From Oscillospiraceae bacterium (GTDB taxonomy: Bacteria; Bacillota; Clostridia; Oscillospirales; Oscillospiraceae), in assembly GCA_030625685.1 (NCBI GenBank), contig DAOUQJ010000009.1, forward strand, positions 1 to 64,000: a stretch of 64,000 bases of DNA. The letters run 5' to 3'. Below, in pieces: positions 1 through 9,272 of the stretch. How positions within the stretch are numbered: the stretch's first letter is position 1; the number at the start of each line of letters is the position of its first letter. The position numbers were made by a program, and so were the translations under genes. The notes beneath the pieces were generated by a model. It did no database searches. It saw only the letters and a list, made by a program, of their open reading frames with translations, and was not told the origin of the DNA.

Positions 1-710
1 TAAACCATAGCCGATGCTAATTTCACAATCAGTTCATCACCATAACGGTAATCATCAGCAAGAAACTGAATTGTAGTATCTGCTAGACCTGTTTTTTCTT
101 TTACAATTGCTTTCGCTTCGTCTTTCGTCATTTTTTTCTTATCTTCCACAGCCTTCGCCACATCCTTTCTAAAACTATCCATACTTTTGCCATGCTTCGG
201 AAACCAGTGCATCACATCTTTGTGTCCACTGGCAATCCCTCTAACATGTCCCTCACTATGACATATCACTACACCGTCTTGCAGAGGGTTAAGTCCGTAT
301 AGCTCGCATAGATGCGCTGTCAACTCCACAGCTTCTTTATAAGCTACATTGAAGTAATTCGCATCATGCAATCCATCCTCACAGATTTCAAACGAAATAT
401 GCGTGTTATTTGCTGAACCTTTATACCCTTTTCCTGCATGCCATCCTCTGTGATCCCACGGCAATGTCTGATAAGTTGCAACTGTTCCATCTGCAAGTTT
501 TCCGATGAATGCATGGACACCCAAACCTACACGCCTATTCCAGTGGTTGCTGTATCGGTTGTGACCAAGCTGACCATCATCAGGCTGAACATAACGTGCA
601 AGACTGGGGTTATTGGCCCCAGTCGAATGCACCATTATTCCTCTTGATTTAATAGTTTTGCCGGCCTTAAAACAATCATTCTCGGTCAGAATGCATTGCC
701 TTAGTTTCAT
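1..710 (-). CDS. N-acetylmuramoyl-L-alanine amidase (phage/endolysin-like), C-terminus runs off the left edge
   Basis: Reverse-strand translation from ATG at 710: MKLRQCILTENDCFKAGKTIKSRGIMVHSTGANNPSLARYV...NRYSNHWNRRVGLGVHAFIGKLADGTVATYQTLPWDHRGWHAGKGYKGSANNTHISFEICEDG..., an amidase_2/PGRP-like pattern. Open to the window edge, not in the supplied ORF track. Confidence 0.85.
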   Translation of the reverse strand, partial: MKLRQCILTENDCFKAGKTIKSRGIMVHSTGANNPSLARYVQPDDGQLGHNRYSNHWNRRVGLGVHAFIGKLADGTVATYQTLPWDHRGWHAGKGYKGSANNTHISFEICEDGLHDANYFNVAYKEAVELTAHLCELYGLNPLQDGVVICHSEGHVRGIASGHKDVMHWFPKHGKSMDSFRKDVAKAVEDKKKMTKDEAKAIVKEKTGLADTTIQFLADDYRYGDELIVKLASAMV

Positions 711-1006
711 ACCTTTCCTGCCATTTCCAGCACTGCGTCAAACTGACCAGCTTTACGGAGAGCCACAATCTTATCGTAGTTTTCACGCACAAATACAGAA
801 AATTCATTCTTGCTAGATTCGAGGTCAGTAAGTTCTTGTTTCAGTGCGTCCCAATCTACATCTTTTGCACCTTCATAGAATGGCAAGCATTTATCAGGAT
901 AGTTTCGGATATCCGCAAGAAACATGTCCATACCTACACCTGTGTCTACGTTGTTTGCTTTTGCGATGTCAAGGATTTGATTCGTATAGTTATATAATTT
1001 TCTCAT
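707..1006 (-). CDS. Small hypothetical protein, translationally coupled to the amidase
   Basis: ORF 707..1036; start placed at MRKLYNYTNQ behind AGAGGAAAATATT. Stop overlaps the amidase start (ATGA at 707-710). Confidence 0.65.
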   Translation of the reverse strand: MRKLYNYTNQILDIAKANNVDTGVGMDMFLADIRNYPDKCLPFYEGAKDVDWDALKQELTDLESSKNEFSVFVRENYDKIVALRKAGQFDAVLEMAGKV

Positions 1007-1035
1007 AATATTTTCCTCTTTCAAACAATTTTGCA

Positions 1036-1074
1036 AAAAAGAGAGTCAAAGGTATATCACCTTCAACTCTCTTT
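1036..1074 (-). terminator. Hairpin/terminator-like inverted repeat upstream of the small protein gene
   Basis: Minus strand AAAGAGAGTTGAAGGTGATATACCTTTGACTCTCTTTTTT. Confidence 0.5.
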
Positions 1075-1693
1075 GCTTCAATATTTCATTCTAAAACAAA
1101 TTCTTTACAGCATCTACAATGCAGTCAAATATTCACTCAAAAGCCATTTAGATTTTTTTACATTTCTCATATTTCTATCTTGCACTTCACCCAATACCTC
1201 CTCCTTCTTTATTAAATAACCCCCAATAACACCACACTATCATTTTACACTTACTTTTTGGCTCTAATATGAAAACTTTCTCTAATAAACTGTTTTTCAC
1301 TACCGAAACGTAACATTAAACGAAACTCTGCTAATCTCATGAATTATTCGCATTTTTTTAATATTTGAATAAATTTTAGATATTCTTTTCAGCCTTACTT
1401 ACGTCACCTAATTTACAAACTTCGACTTTCATGATAAATTATTTAGAGTTGTAACATATAATAGTGAAACTTACGTTAGTCTCAGTGTATCTGCAGAAAA
1501 TCTAAGTAAAACCTCCGTTGGAACAATTCATCATTTCGAAAGTATCCCCCATCAAAGCGGAGATGATGAAAAGATGTCAATAACACCACAACTAGCTAAG
1601 ATAGATAATAAATAATACAATGACGTAAGCTAATCCACCCTTGGTACTAATGCACCATGGGTAGAGTAAATAGCTAAAAACAGATATGACTTT

Positions 1694-1723
1694 ATATAAA
1701 TAAACTACATATAAATAAACTAC
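1694..1723. repeat. Perfect 15-bp tandem duplication (atataaataaactac x2)
   Basis: 1694-1708 and 1709-1723 identical, just upstream of the RBS of the 1743 gene. Confidence 0.9.
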
Positions 1724-1742
1724 TTTTAGAGGTGACCAAACA

Positions 1743-2777
1743 GTGATATATTTCGATTGCGATTATTTAGAAGGCGCACACCCCAAAATACTAGAATCCC
1801 TTATCAAAAGCAATATGGAGCAACTAGAAGGATATGGTACAGATAAATACTGCGAAAAGGCAAAGCTGCTAATTAAACAGCATTGTAATACAAATGACAT
1901 TGACGTTCATTTTTTAGTTGGCGGAACTCAAACAAACAAAACCGTAATTTCATCTATTCTACGCCCTCATCAAGGCGTAATTAGCGCAGTCTCAGGTCAC
2001 ATCAACACACATGAAACCGGCGCAATCGAATTAAGCGGACATAAAGTTTTGGCTTTACCTTCAGATGATGGCAAACTAACATCCAAGCAAATAGAAGAAA
2101 CTTACCTCTCACATATAAACGATAGCAAAAAAGAACACACAGTCAAACCAGGAATGGTATATGTTTCAAACCCAACTGAGTGTGGCACCATTTATTCAAA
2201 AACCGAACTCAGTCGCATCAGTGAAGTTTGTCGCAAACATAATTTACCCCTATTTCTAGATGGTGCTCGGTTAGGCTATGGTTTAACTGCAGAAGGCAAT
2301 GACCTCACACTATCTGATCTCACAAACTTATGCGATGTATTTTATATTGGTGGCACAAAAGTAGGCGCATTATTCGGAGAAGCAGTTGTCATCACAAGCG
2401 ACGCTTTAAAAGAGGATTTCCGCTATTTCATCAAACAAAACGGCGCTTTACTGGCAAAAGGTCGACTATTAGGGATTCAATTTTCTGCCCTTTTTGAAGA
2501 AACACTTTATTTTGATATAGCAAAAAGCGCAAATCACCTCTCTATAAAAATTAAAGAAGCCTTCTTACAACATAACATTCCTATGTATATAAATTCTGCA
2601 ACAAATCAACAATTTCCTATATTGACCCAAGAACAAGTCAATAAACTTGAACAAAAATACTCTTTTTGCTTTTGGGAAGAACTAGAGGATGATAAAGCTG
2701 TATATCGCTTTTGCACCAGCTGGGCGACAACCAAAGAAAATGTAGATACTCTCATCGAGGATATCCAAACTTTATAA
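1743..2777 (+). CDS. Low-specificity L-threonine aldolase (PLP-dependent beta-eliminating lyase family)
   Basis: GTG start with AGAGGTGACC upstream; motifs VGGTQTNKTVISS, HINTHETGAIE, LPLFLDGARLGYG, DVFYIGGTKVGALFGEA. Confidence 0.88.
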   Translation: MIYFDCDYLEGAHPKILESLIKSNMEQLEGYGTDKYCEKAKLLIKQHCNTNDIDVHFLVGGTQTNKTVISSILRPHQGVISAVSGHINTHETGAIELSGHKVLALPSDDGKLTSKQIEETYLSHINDSKKEHTVKPGMVYVSNPTECGTIYSKTELSRISEVCRKHNLPLFLDGARLGYGLTAEGNDLTLSDLTNLCDVFYIGGTKVGALFGEAVVITSDALKEDFRYFIKQNGALLAKGRLLGIQFSALFEETLYFDIAKSANHLSIKIKEAFLQHNIPMYINSATNQQFPILTQEQVNKLEQKYSFCFWEELEDDKAVYRFCTSWATTKENVDTLIEDIQTL

Positions 2778-2795
2778 AGACTCTCTCCAAAAAAT

Positions 2796-2839
2796 AAAAA
2801 AAGTGCCTCCTTCGATTGATACGTTGGAGGCACTTTTTT
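2796..2839. terminator. Bidirectional intrinsic terminator
   Basis: AAAAAAAGTGCCTCC...GGAGGCACTTTTTT between convergent genes. Confidence 0.85.
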
Positions 2840-2843
2840 GCCA

Positions 2844-2996
2844 TTACATAGGTTTCGCTTTTTCTTTTCCCGCCTTTGCTTTACCCTGAATTTCAGGGAC
2901 AGGCGACATATCATTTTTTAAACTATGTGGTATATGATTGCTTTCGGTTCCATGTGGCTGTTTCTCTCCCGGTCTTCTCATACCTGCTTTTGCCAT
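2844..2996 (-). CDS. Small conserved-looking protein, 50 aa, unknown function
   Basis: MAKAGMRRPGEKQPHGTESNHIPHSLKNDMSPVPEIQGKAKAGKEKAKPM; RBS GAGGTGATTGAA before ATG, terminator directly downstream. Below the ORF-track length cutoff. Confidence 0.75.
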   Translation of the reverse strand: MAKAGMRRPGEKQPHGTESNHIPHSLKNDMSPVPEIQGKAKAGKEKAKPM

Positions 2997-3122
2997 TTCA
3001 ATCACCTCAAAACTAGTATATCCTCAGTAAATGAATGTATACCCGTTATGCAATTCTGAAATACAATGCCAATTTTCTTTTGCAACTCATTCCTAATATT
3101 TGCTTAAATTCAAACAGAAAAT

Positions 3123-4715
3123 TCAAGAATTGGAACCTATCATTTTTTCAATATCTTCCTCAACTGTAGAAATAGTACCCAATCCATACGTTTCAATTAA
3201 GAAATTTGCCACATTATTAGACAAAAACGCAGGTAGCGTTGGTCCAACATGAATGTTTTTTACTCCTAAATGCAAAAGAGCTAGCAAAACGATTACTGCT
3301 TTTTGTTCATACCATGCAATGTTATATGCAATTGGCAAATCATTCACACCACAATCAAAGACCTCAGCTAATTTCAAAGCAATGACAGCCAAAGAATAAG
3401 AATCATTACATTGCCCTGCATCCAACACTCTTGGAATGCCACCAATATCACCAAGGTTCAACTTGTTATAACGATATTTAGCACAACCTGCAGTCAAAAT
3501 CACACAGTCATTTGGTAATTGCTGAGCAAAATCAGTATAATAATTTCTTTGCTTAAAACGTCCATCACAGCCTGCCATAACAACGAATTTTTTAATAGCG
3601 CCTGTTTTTACAGCATCTACAACAGCATCTGCCAAAGCAAGAACTTGTCCATGTGCAAATCCACCCACAATTTCTCCAGTTTCAATTTGAGTTGGTGGCT
3701 TACACCCTTTGGCTTGTTCTATAATTTCACTGAAATCTTTTACTCCATCAGAACGTGTTTTAATTCTTTTCCACCCCGGCATTCCAGTATCACCAGTAAC
3801 ATATACTCTATCATTATAGGTATTTTCTTTGTTTGGTGGCACCAAGCAGTTTGTCGTAAACAAAATTGGTCCATTAAATGTTTCAAACTCTTCTTTTTGT
3901 TTGTGCCATGCATTTCCATAGTTTGCAACAAGGTGAGAATACTTCTTTAATTCTGGATAATAATGCGCTGGTAACATCTCGCTATGTGTATAGATGTCAA
4001 CACCAGATCCCTCAGATTGTTTGAGTAGTTCTTCTAAATCGTGCAAATCATGCCCCGAAATCAAAATTCCAGGCTTATCAAATGTGCCGATTGGAACTTT
4101 TGACACTTCAGGCGTTCCATAAGTTCCCGTATTTGCTCCATCAAGTAGAGCCATCACTTCAACACCATATTTTCCAGTTTCGTCTATGAGCGCCACATAT
4201 CCCATCAAATCAATGCTGTCATCTAAAAGAGCCGTAAGTGCACGTCTGGTAAATTCAAACACAGCCTCCGATTTATAACCTAGATTCACAGCATGTTCGT
4301 GATAAGCAGCCATGCCCATAAGTCCATATAAAACCGTTTCTCGTGCCGAGCGAATATCTTCATCTTTAGTATCGAGCGGATTTCCCTTTTCACTCAACGC
4401 ATTAAAATCTACCATTTCACCTGTCAATTGTCGGTATAATTTGCCACCTAAATTGACTGTTTTGGTAATATCATCACTGTCAAAATTCCCATTTGTAATG
4501 CATTTAAACAAGCTATTCATAATAAAGGTATCCACTTCATTTAGCAGATCTTTATTAATCACATCAGACTTTACAGCTTGCGCTAGTTGCTTTACAACAT
4601 ATTTTAGTGAGTCCAAGTTTTTTGACACTACTGGTTTTTTTCCACAAACTCCTATTGAAACACATGCGACATTCCCTGCTGCTTCTTGACACTGATAACA
4701 ATACATATTTTCCAT
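3123..4715 (-). CDS. hcp: Hydroxylamine reductase / hybrid cluster protein
   Basis: [29 protein letters not shown]-terminal Cys motif; GGAGG RBS places the start at 4715, not 4784. Confidence 0.93.
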   Translation of the reverse strand: MENMYCYQCQEAAGNVACVSIGVCGKKPVVSKNLDSLKYVVKQLAQAVKSDVINKDLLNEVDTFIMNSLFKCITNGNFDSDDITKTVNLGGKLYRQLTGEMVDFNALSEKGNPLDTKDEDIRSARETVLYGLMGMAAYHEHAVNLGYKSEAVFEFTRRALTALLDDSIDLMGYVALIDETGKYGVEVMALLDGANTGTYGTPEVSKVPIGTFDKPGILISGHDLHDLEELLKQSEGSGVDIYTHSEMLPAHYYPELKKYSHLVANYGNAWHKQKEEFETFNGPILFTTNCLVPPNKENTYNDRVYVTGDTGMPGWKRIKTRSDGVKDFSEIIEQAKGCKPPTQIETGEIVGGFAHGQVLALADAVVDAVKTGAIKKFVVMAGCDGRFKQRNYYTDFAQQLPNDCVILTAGCAKYRYNKLNLGDIGGIPRVLDAGQCNDSYSLAVIALKLAEVFDCGVNDLPIAYNIAWYEQKAVIVLLALLHLGVKNIHVGPTLPAFLSNNVANFLIETYGLGTISTVEEDIEKMIGSNS

Positions 4716-4902
4716 AATCATTACCTCCAAATTTTCATACAGTCTTAATATGCGTAAATGAGCAGAAACTATCACAATGCACATTTACAAAAACTTCTGA
4801 TGTTTTTATCTGTTTGCATTATATTATTCTACTCTACACTAGTCTGTTGTTTTTACAACGCTTTCATAATAATATTCTAATTATTTAACAATAAAGAAAA
4901 AA

Positions 4903-4940
4903 AGCATACATTTTAGAATACACTATAATGCATGCTTCTT
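4903..4940 (-). terminator. Hairpin with U-tract on the minus strand, upstream of hcp
   Basis: AAGCATGCATTATAGTGTATTCTAAAATGTATGCTTTTTTT on the minus strand. Confidence 0.5.
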
Positions 4941-5141
4941 ATACGTGATTACTTACTATTTCATAAACTTCTAATAAAAGTTATTTCTACAAACAAAGCT
5001 AAAATCAAAAAATTCTACTCAAATCTTCATATTTCAGAATAAATCTATACATTAATAATACAATAACGGATGTTTTTAACAAACACAGAAAGAATAGATA
5101 ATCATCTCTCTTTCTTACATCTACAAAAATTAGAAAAACAA

Positions 5142-5182
5142 AAAAAGTCATGTGTGAATATAATACTCACACATGACTTTTT
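5142..5182 (-). terminator. tRNA-Leu intrinsic terminator
   Basis: AAAAAGTCATGTGTGAGTATTATATTCACACATGACTTTTTT immediately 3' of the tRNA. Confidence 0.85.
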
Positions 5183-5266
5183 GGTGCGGATGAAAGGACT
5201 TGAACCTTCACGTCTCGCAACACTAGAGCCTAAATCTAGCGCGTCTGCCAATTCCGCCACATCCGC
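5182..5266 (-). tRNA. tRNA-Leu (anticodon UAG), with encoded CCA
   Basis: GCGGATGTGGCGGAATTGGCAGACGCGCTAGATTTAGGCTCTAGTGTTGCGAGACGTGAAGGTTCAAGTCCTTTCATCCGCACCA; type II variable arm, acceptor and T arms pair. Confidence 0.95.
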
Positions 5267-5418
5267 ATGTGAACCGCTCTCACGAACAGTGCTTTCATAT
5301 TCTAAATCAATAATTTGCTTTTGTCAATACTTTTTATGAACTTAATTGCATTTTTTTGTTAGAACCTACTTAATCCGTCATAACCTTCAATATTTCGTTA
5401 ACTAAAAACCAATCGCAG

Positions 5419-5482
5419 TTATGAATATTTATTATGATATATCAAAAAATACACATATTTATGAATATTTATTATGATATAT
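5419..5482. repeat. 24-bp direct repeat x2, candidate ArgR operator region
   Basis: ttatgaatatttattatgatatat at 5419-5442 and 5459-5482; contains TGAATATTTATT, resembling ARG boxes; upstream of argG. Confidence 0.6.
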
Positions 5483-5524
5483 TTGATTTATGTGAATAAA
5501 TTTTTAATTATTATTGCATACCTC

Positions 5525-5553
5525 TTGCCATTTCAAAAAATAAGTGCTATATT
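5525..5553 (+). promoter_or_regulatory. Putative sigma-A promoter for the arg cluster
   Basis: TTGCCA-N17-TATATT. Confidence 0.55.
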
Positions 5554-5603
5554 ATATTCCAATAGATTATTTACGATTTTTAACATTGTTGGAGGAAAAT
5601 TAT

Positions 5604-6824
5604 ATGTCCGAATATAAAAAAATTGTTCTTGCCTATTCCGGCGGTTTAGACACATCTGTCATGATCCCTTGGCTGAAAGAACATTATAACAACTGCGAAG
5701 TCATTGCTGTTTCTGCTGATGTAGGACAAGGCAGTGAGCTAGATGGCTTAGAGGAAAAGGCAATCAAAACAGGCGCTTCTAAACTATATATAGAAGATCT
5801 CACCGATGAATTCGTAGATGAATATATTGTTCCTACCATGAAAATGAGTGCCAATTACGAAGGTTATCTACTTGGAACTTCCTTCGCAAGACCAATCATT
5901 GCAAAACGCATTGTGGAAATTGCTCTACAAGAAGGCGCTGATGCTATCGCACACGGATGCACCGGTAAAGGCAACGATCAAGTTCGTTTTGAACTTGCAA
6001 TCAAAGCTTTTGCTCCACAAATGGGCATTATTGCACCATGGAGAACATGGGAATTGAAAAGTCGAGAAGATGAAATTGAGTATGCTGAAGCACATAATAT
6101 TCCACTCAAAATCAACCGCGAAACAAACTACTCTAAAGATAAAAACCTATGGCATTTAAGCCATGAAGGTCTTGACTTGGAAGATCCTGCAAATGAACCA
6201 ACTTATGAAAAAGATGGCTTTCTGGAAATGAGTGTTTCCCCTATGCAAGCACCTGATGAACCAACATATGTCACCATTGACTTTGAAAAAGGCGCCCCTA
6301 TCTCTGTCGACGGCAAAAAAATGAAAGCATCTGATATCATCCGCACGCTCAATGACATTGGCGGAAAAAACGGTGTTGGACTTCTTGACTTAGTTGAAAA
6401 CCGATTAGTTGGCATGAAAAGCCGTGGTGTATATGAGACACCAGGCGGTGCCATTTTATATCATGCCCATAACGTTCTTGAAACCCTTACATTAGATAAA
6501 GACACTCTACACGAAAAAAGTCGCTTAGCCATTACTTTTGGTGAATTGGTTTACGACGGTAAATGGTACACACCACTTCGTGAAGCACTTTCTGCATTTG
6601 CTGATGTCACACAAGAAACTGTTACTGGTACAGTTAAACTAAAACTATATAAAGGTAACATCATCAATGCAGGTGTCACCTCACCATATTCTTTATATTC
6701 AGAAGACATTGCTACCTTTGAAGAAAGTGATTATGATCAAATGGATTCACAAGGCTTTATTAATCTATTTGGTCTACCACTCAAAGTGCAAGCCATGAAA
6801 AAACAAGGTATTTTGAAAAAATAA
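5604..6824 (+). CDS. argG: Argininosuccinate synthase
   Basis: [34 protein letters not shown] supports the start at 5604. Confidence 0.97.
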   Translation: MSEYKKIVLAYSGGLDTSVMIPWLKEHYNNCEVIAVSADVGQGSELDGLEEKAIKTGASKLYIEDLTDEFVDEYIVPTMKMSANYEGYLLGTSFARPIIAKRIVEIALQEGADAIAHGCTGKGNDQVRFELAIKAFAPQMGIIAPWRTWELKSREDEIEYAEAHNIPLKINRETNYSKDKNLWHLSHEGLDLEDPANEPTYEKDGFLEMSVSPMQAPDEPTYVTIDFEKGAPISVDGKKMKASDIIRTLNDIGGKNGVGLLDLVENRLVGMKSRGVYETPGGAILYHAHNVLETLTLDKDTLHEKSRLAITFGELVYDGKWYTPLREALSAFADVTQETVTGTVKLKLYKGNIINAGVTSPYSLYSEDIATFEESDYDQMDSQGFINLFGLPLKVQAMKKQGILKK

Positions 6825-6927
6825 TCTGTCTTTACATGACTAAACTATGCAGGTCTGACAGGCAAAACGCCTATGTCGGACCTGTATTCATTTCAACCTC
6901 CATTATGCATAGAAAGGACCTATCATT

Positions 6928-8307
6928 ATGAAACTTTGGTCAGGACGATTCCAAAAAGACGTAGATTCTCAAGTTAATGACTTTAATTCCTCCATATCGT
7001 TTGATGCTAGACTCTATCGCCAAGATATCGCGGGCTCCATTGCACACGCAACCATGCTGGGCGAACAAGGCATAATTGCCCAAACCGAAGCAGAACAAAT
7101 TGTCAATGGTCTTCGCACCATTTTAGAAGAAGTTGAATCTGGAGTTATCGAGTTTTCCGAAGACAACGAAGATATCCACATGAATATGGAGGTGCTTCTC
7201 ACGCAAAAAATCGGCGAAGCAGGCAAGCGTCTCCACACAGGTCGTAGTAGAAACGACCAAGTCGCTGTCGATTTTCGACTTTATGTAAAAGAACAAATTA
7301 ATGAAATCATATCTATGATTTTAAGACTTGAGTCTACTCTCGTAAAACAAGCTGAAAACAACATCGATGCTGTTATGCCAGGTTATACACACCTACAGCG
7401 TGCGCAACCATTAACTTTTGCGCACACCATGATGGCATACGCAAACATGTTCCGACGAGATCTCACTCGTTTTGAAGATTGTATTGATCGCATGAATGAA
7501 TCTCCTTTAGGTGCTGGTGCACTCGCTACCTCAACACATCCAATCGATCGTGACCGAACTGCTCAATTACTCGGTTTTACAAAACCAATGGATAACTCCC
7601 TAGATGCCGTATCCGATCGAGACTTTGCTTTGGAATTTTTATCAGCTTGTTCTATTTTAATGATGCATTTATCTCGTTTTTCAGAAGAAATCATTTTATG
7701 GTGTTCATGGGAATTCCAATTTATTGAGCTAGATGATGCCTATGCAACCGGTTCTTCTATCATGCCACAAAAGAAAAATCCTGATATTGCTGAATTGGTT
7801 CGTGGTAAAACAGGACGTGTTTACGGCTCACTCATCTCACTCCTCACCGTGATGAAAGGTCTCCCGCTTGCCTATAACAAAGACATGCAAGAAGATAAAG
7901 AACCTGTATTTGATGCGATAGATACTGTCACACTTTGCCTACCAGTGTTTACAGCCATGTTAGATACTCTTACTGTCAAACGAACACCTATGCGCAATGC
8001 AGCAGCAGGTGGATTCATCACTGCAACTGACTGCGCTGACTACTTAGCAAAGAAAGGTATGCCTTTCCGCGAAGCATATGGCATTGTCGGCAAATTGGTA
8101 GATCGTTGCATCCGAACAGGCAGCACTTTAGAAACCCTACCAATGGAAGACTACAAAGAGATTTCTTCTTTATTTGACAATGACATTTATGAAAACTTAA
8201 GTCTAGAAGCATGTGTCGAAGGTCGAAACGTTTTTGGTGGTCCAGCTTCATCTTCAGTTAAACAACAAATTGAATCCATCAAAAGTTTCATAAAGGAACG
8301 TGAATAA
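6928..8307 (+). CDS. argH: Argininosuccinate lyase
   Basis: [13 protein letters not shown]..., [20 protein letters not shown] signature. Confidence 0.97.
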   Translation: MKLWSGRFQKDVDSQVNDFNSSISFDARLYRQDIAGSIAHATMLGEQGIIAQTEAEQIVNGLRTILEEVESGVIEFSEDNEDIHMNMEVLLTQKIGEAGKRLHTGRSRNDQVAVDFRLYVKEQINEIISMILRLESTLVKQAENNIDAVMPGYTHLQRAQPLTFAHTMMAYANMFRRDLTRFEDCIDRMNESPLGAGALATSTHPIDRDRTAQLLGFTKPMDNSLDAVSDRDFALEFLSACSILMMHLSRFSEEIILWCSWEFQFIELDDAYATGSSIMPQKKNPDIAELVRGKTGRVYGSLISLLTVMKGLPLAYNKDMQEDKEPVFDAIDTVTLCLPVFTAMLDTLTVKRTPMRNAAAGGFITATDCADYLAKKGMPFREAYGIVGKLVDRCIRTGSTLETLPMEDYKEISSLFDNDIYENLSLEACVEGRNVFGGPASSSVKQQIESIKSFIKERE

Positions 8308-8308
8308 T

Positions 8309-9247
8309 ATGAAACCTCAAATTTTCATAGATGGACGAGAAGGAACCACAGGGTTACAAATATATGATCGACTGGCCAATCGAAATGATATCGAATTAAT
8401 CACCATCGATGCAGAGAAACGCAAAGATACCCAAGCACGTCAAGAGTGTTTAAACAGTGCCGATCTTGCTTTTCTTTGTCTGCCTGATGGTCCTGCTCGT
8501 GAAGCAGTATCTCTAGTTACAAATCCAAATACAAAAATCATTGACGCATCTACAGCGCATCGCACCAACCCTCAATGGGTTTATGGTTTTCCTGAATTAT
8601 CAGGCTTACGAGAGAAAATTGAGACTACCAGCCGTTTGGCGAATCCTGGTTGTCATGCTACAGGCTTTTTGTGCTTGGTTGCACCACTTGTAGAGCTTGG
8701 TGTGCTACCACATGATTATCCTCTCACGTGTCATTCCATCACAGGCTACTCTGGTGGTGGAAAATCACTCATTGCGGAATATGAAGCGGATAATCGCCCA
8801 CATTCTCTCAATGCCCCTACCATTTATGCAACACAGTTGCAACACAAACATCTGCCTGAAATGCAATCAGTAGCAAAACTTAGTTTTGCCCCCATTTTCT
8901 CACCCATTCTTGCAGATATATATAAAGGCATGGCTACCAGCATCATGATACACAATCATTTGTTGCCAACAAAACCAACTGCGCTTACCATTCACCAGAT
9001 ACTATCAGATTATTATCAAAATAGTAAACTCATTCATGTAATGCCATTTGAAGAAACAACACAAAACCTTTCAGCCAATGCGCTATCAGGTACTGACCGT
9101 TTAGATATCGTGGTTTCAGGACACAATGACCAAACTATGCTGACAGCTTTGTTTGATAATCTTGGCAAAGGCGCATCTGGTGCCAGCGTGCAAAATATGA
9201 ATCTCATGCTCGGTTTTGATGAACTAACTGGACTTAAACTAGTTTAA
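8309..9247 (+). CDS. argC: N-acetyl-gamma-glutamyl-phosphate reductase, type 2 (short form)
   Basis: MKPQIFIDGREGTTGLQIYDRLANR..., ANPGCHATGFL, SGGGKSLIAEYE; about 312 aa. Confidence 0.93.
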   Translation: MKPQIFIDGREGTTGLQIYDRLANRNDIELITIDAEKRKDTQARQECLNSADLAFLCLPDGPAREAVSLVTNPNTKIIDASTAHRTNPQWVYGFPELSGLREKIETTSRLANPGCHATGFLCLVAPLVELGVLPHDYPLTCHSITGYSGGGKSLIAEYEADNRPHSLNAPTIYATQLQHKHLPEMQSVAKLSFAPIFSPILADIYKGMATSIMIHNHLLPTKPTALTIHQILSDYYQNSKLIHVMPFEETTQNLSANALSGTDRLDIVVSGHNDQTMLTALFDNLGKGASGASVQNMNLMLGFDELTGLKLV

Positions 9248-9272
9248 TCGCTATTCCAAGGAGGTACAATTT

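Noticed and set aside
5070-5339. 89-aa plus-strand ORF (MFLTNTERIDN...MKGLEPSRLATLEPKSSASANSATSA)
   Set aside because: Covers the antisense strand of tRNA-Leu and its terminator; the GLEPSRLATLEPKSSAS string is a known type of spurious translation of tRNA-Leu.
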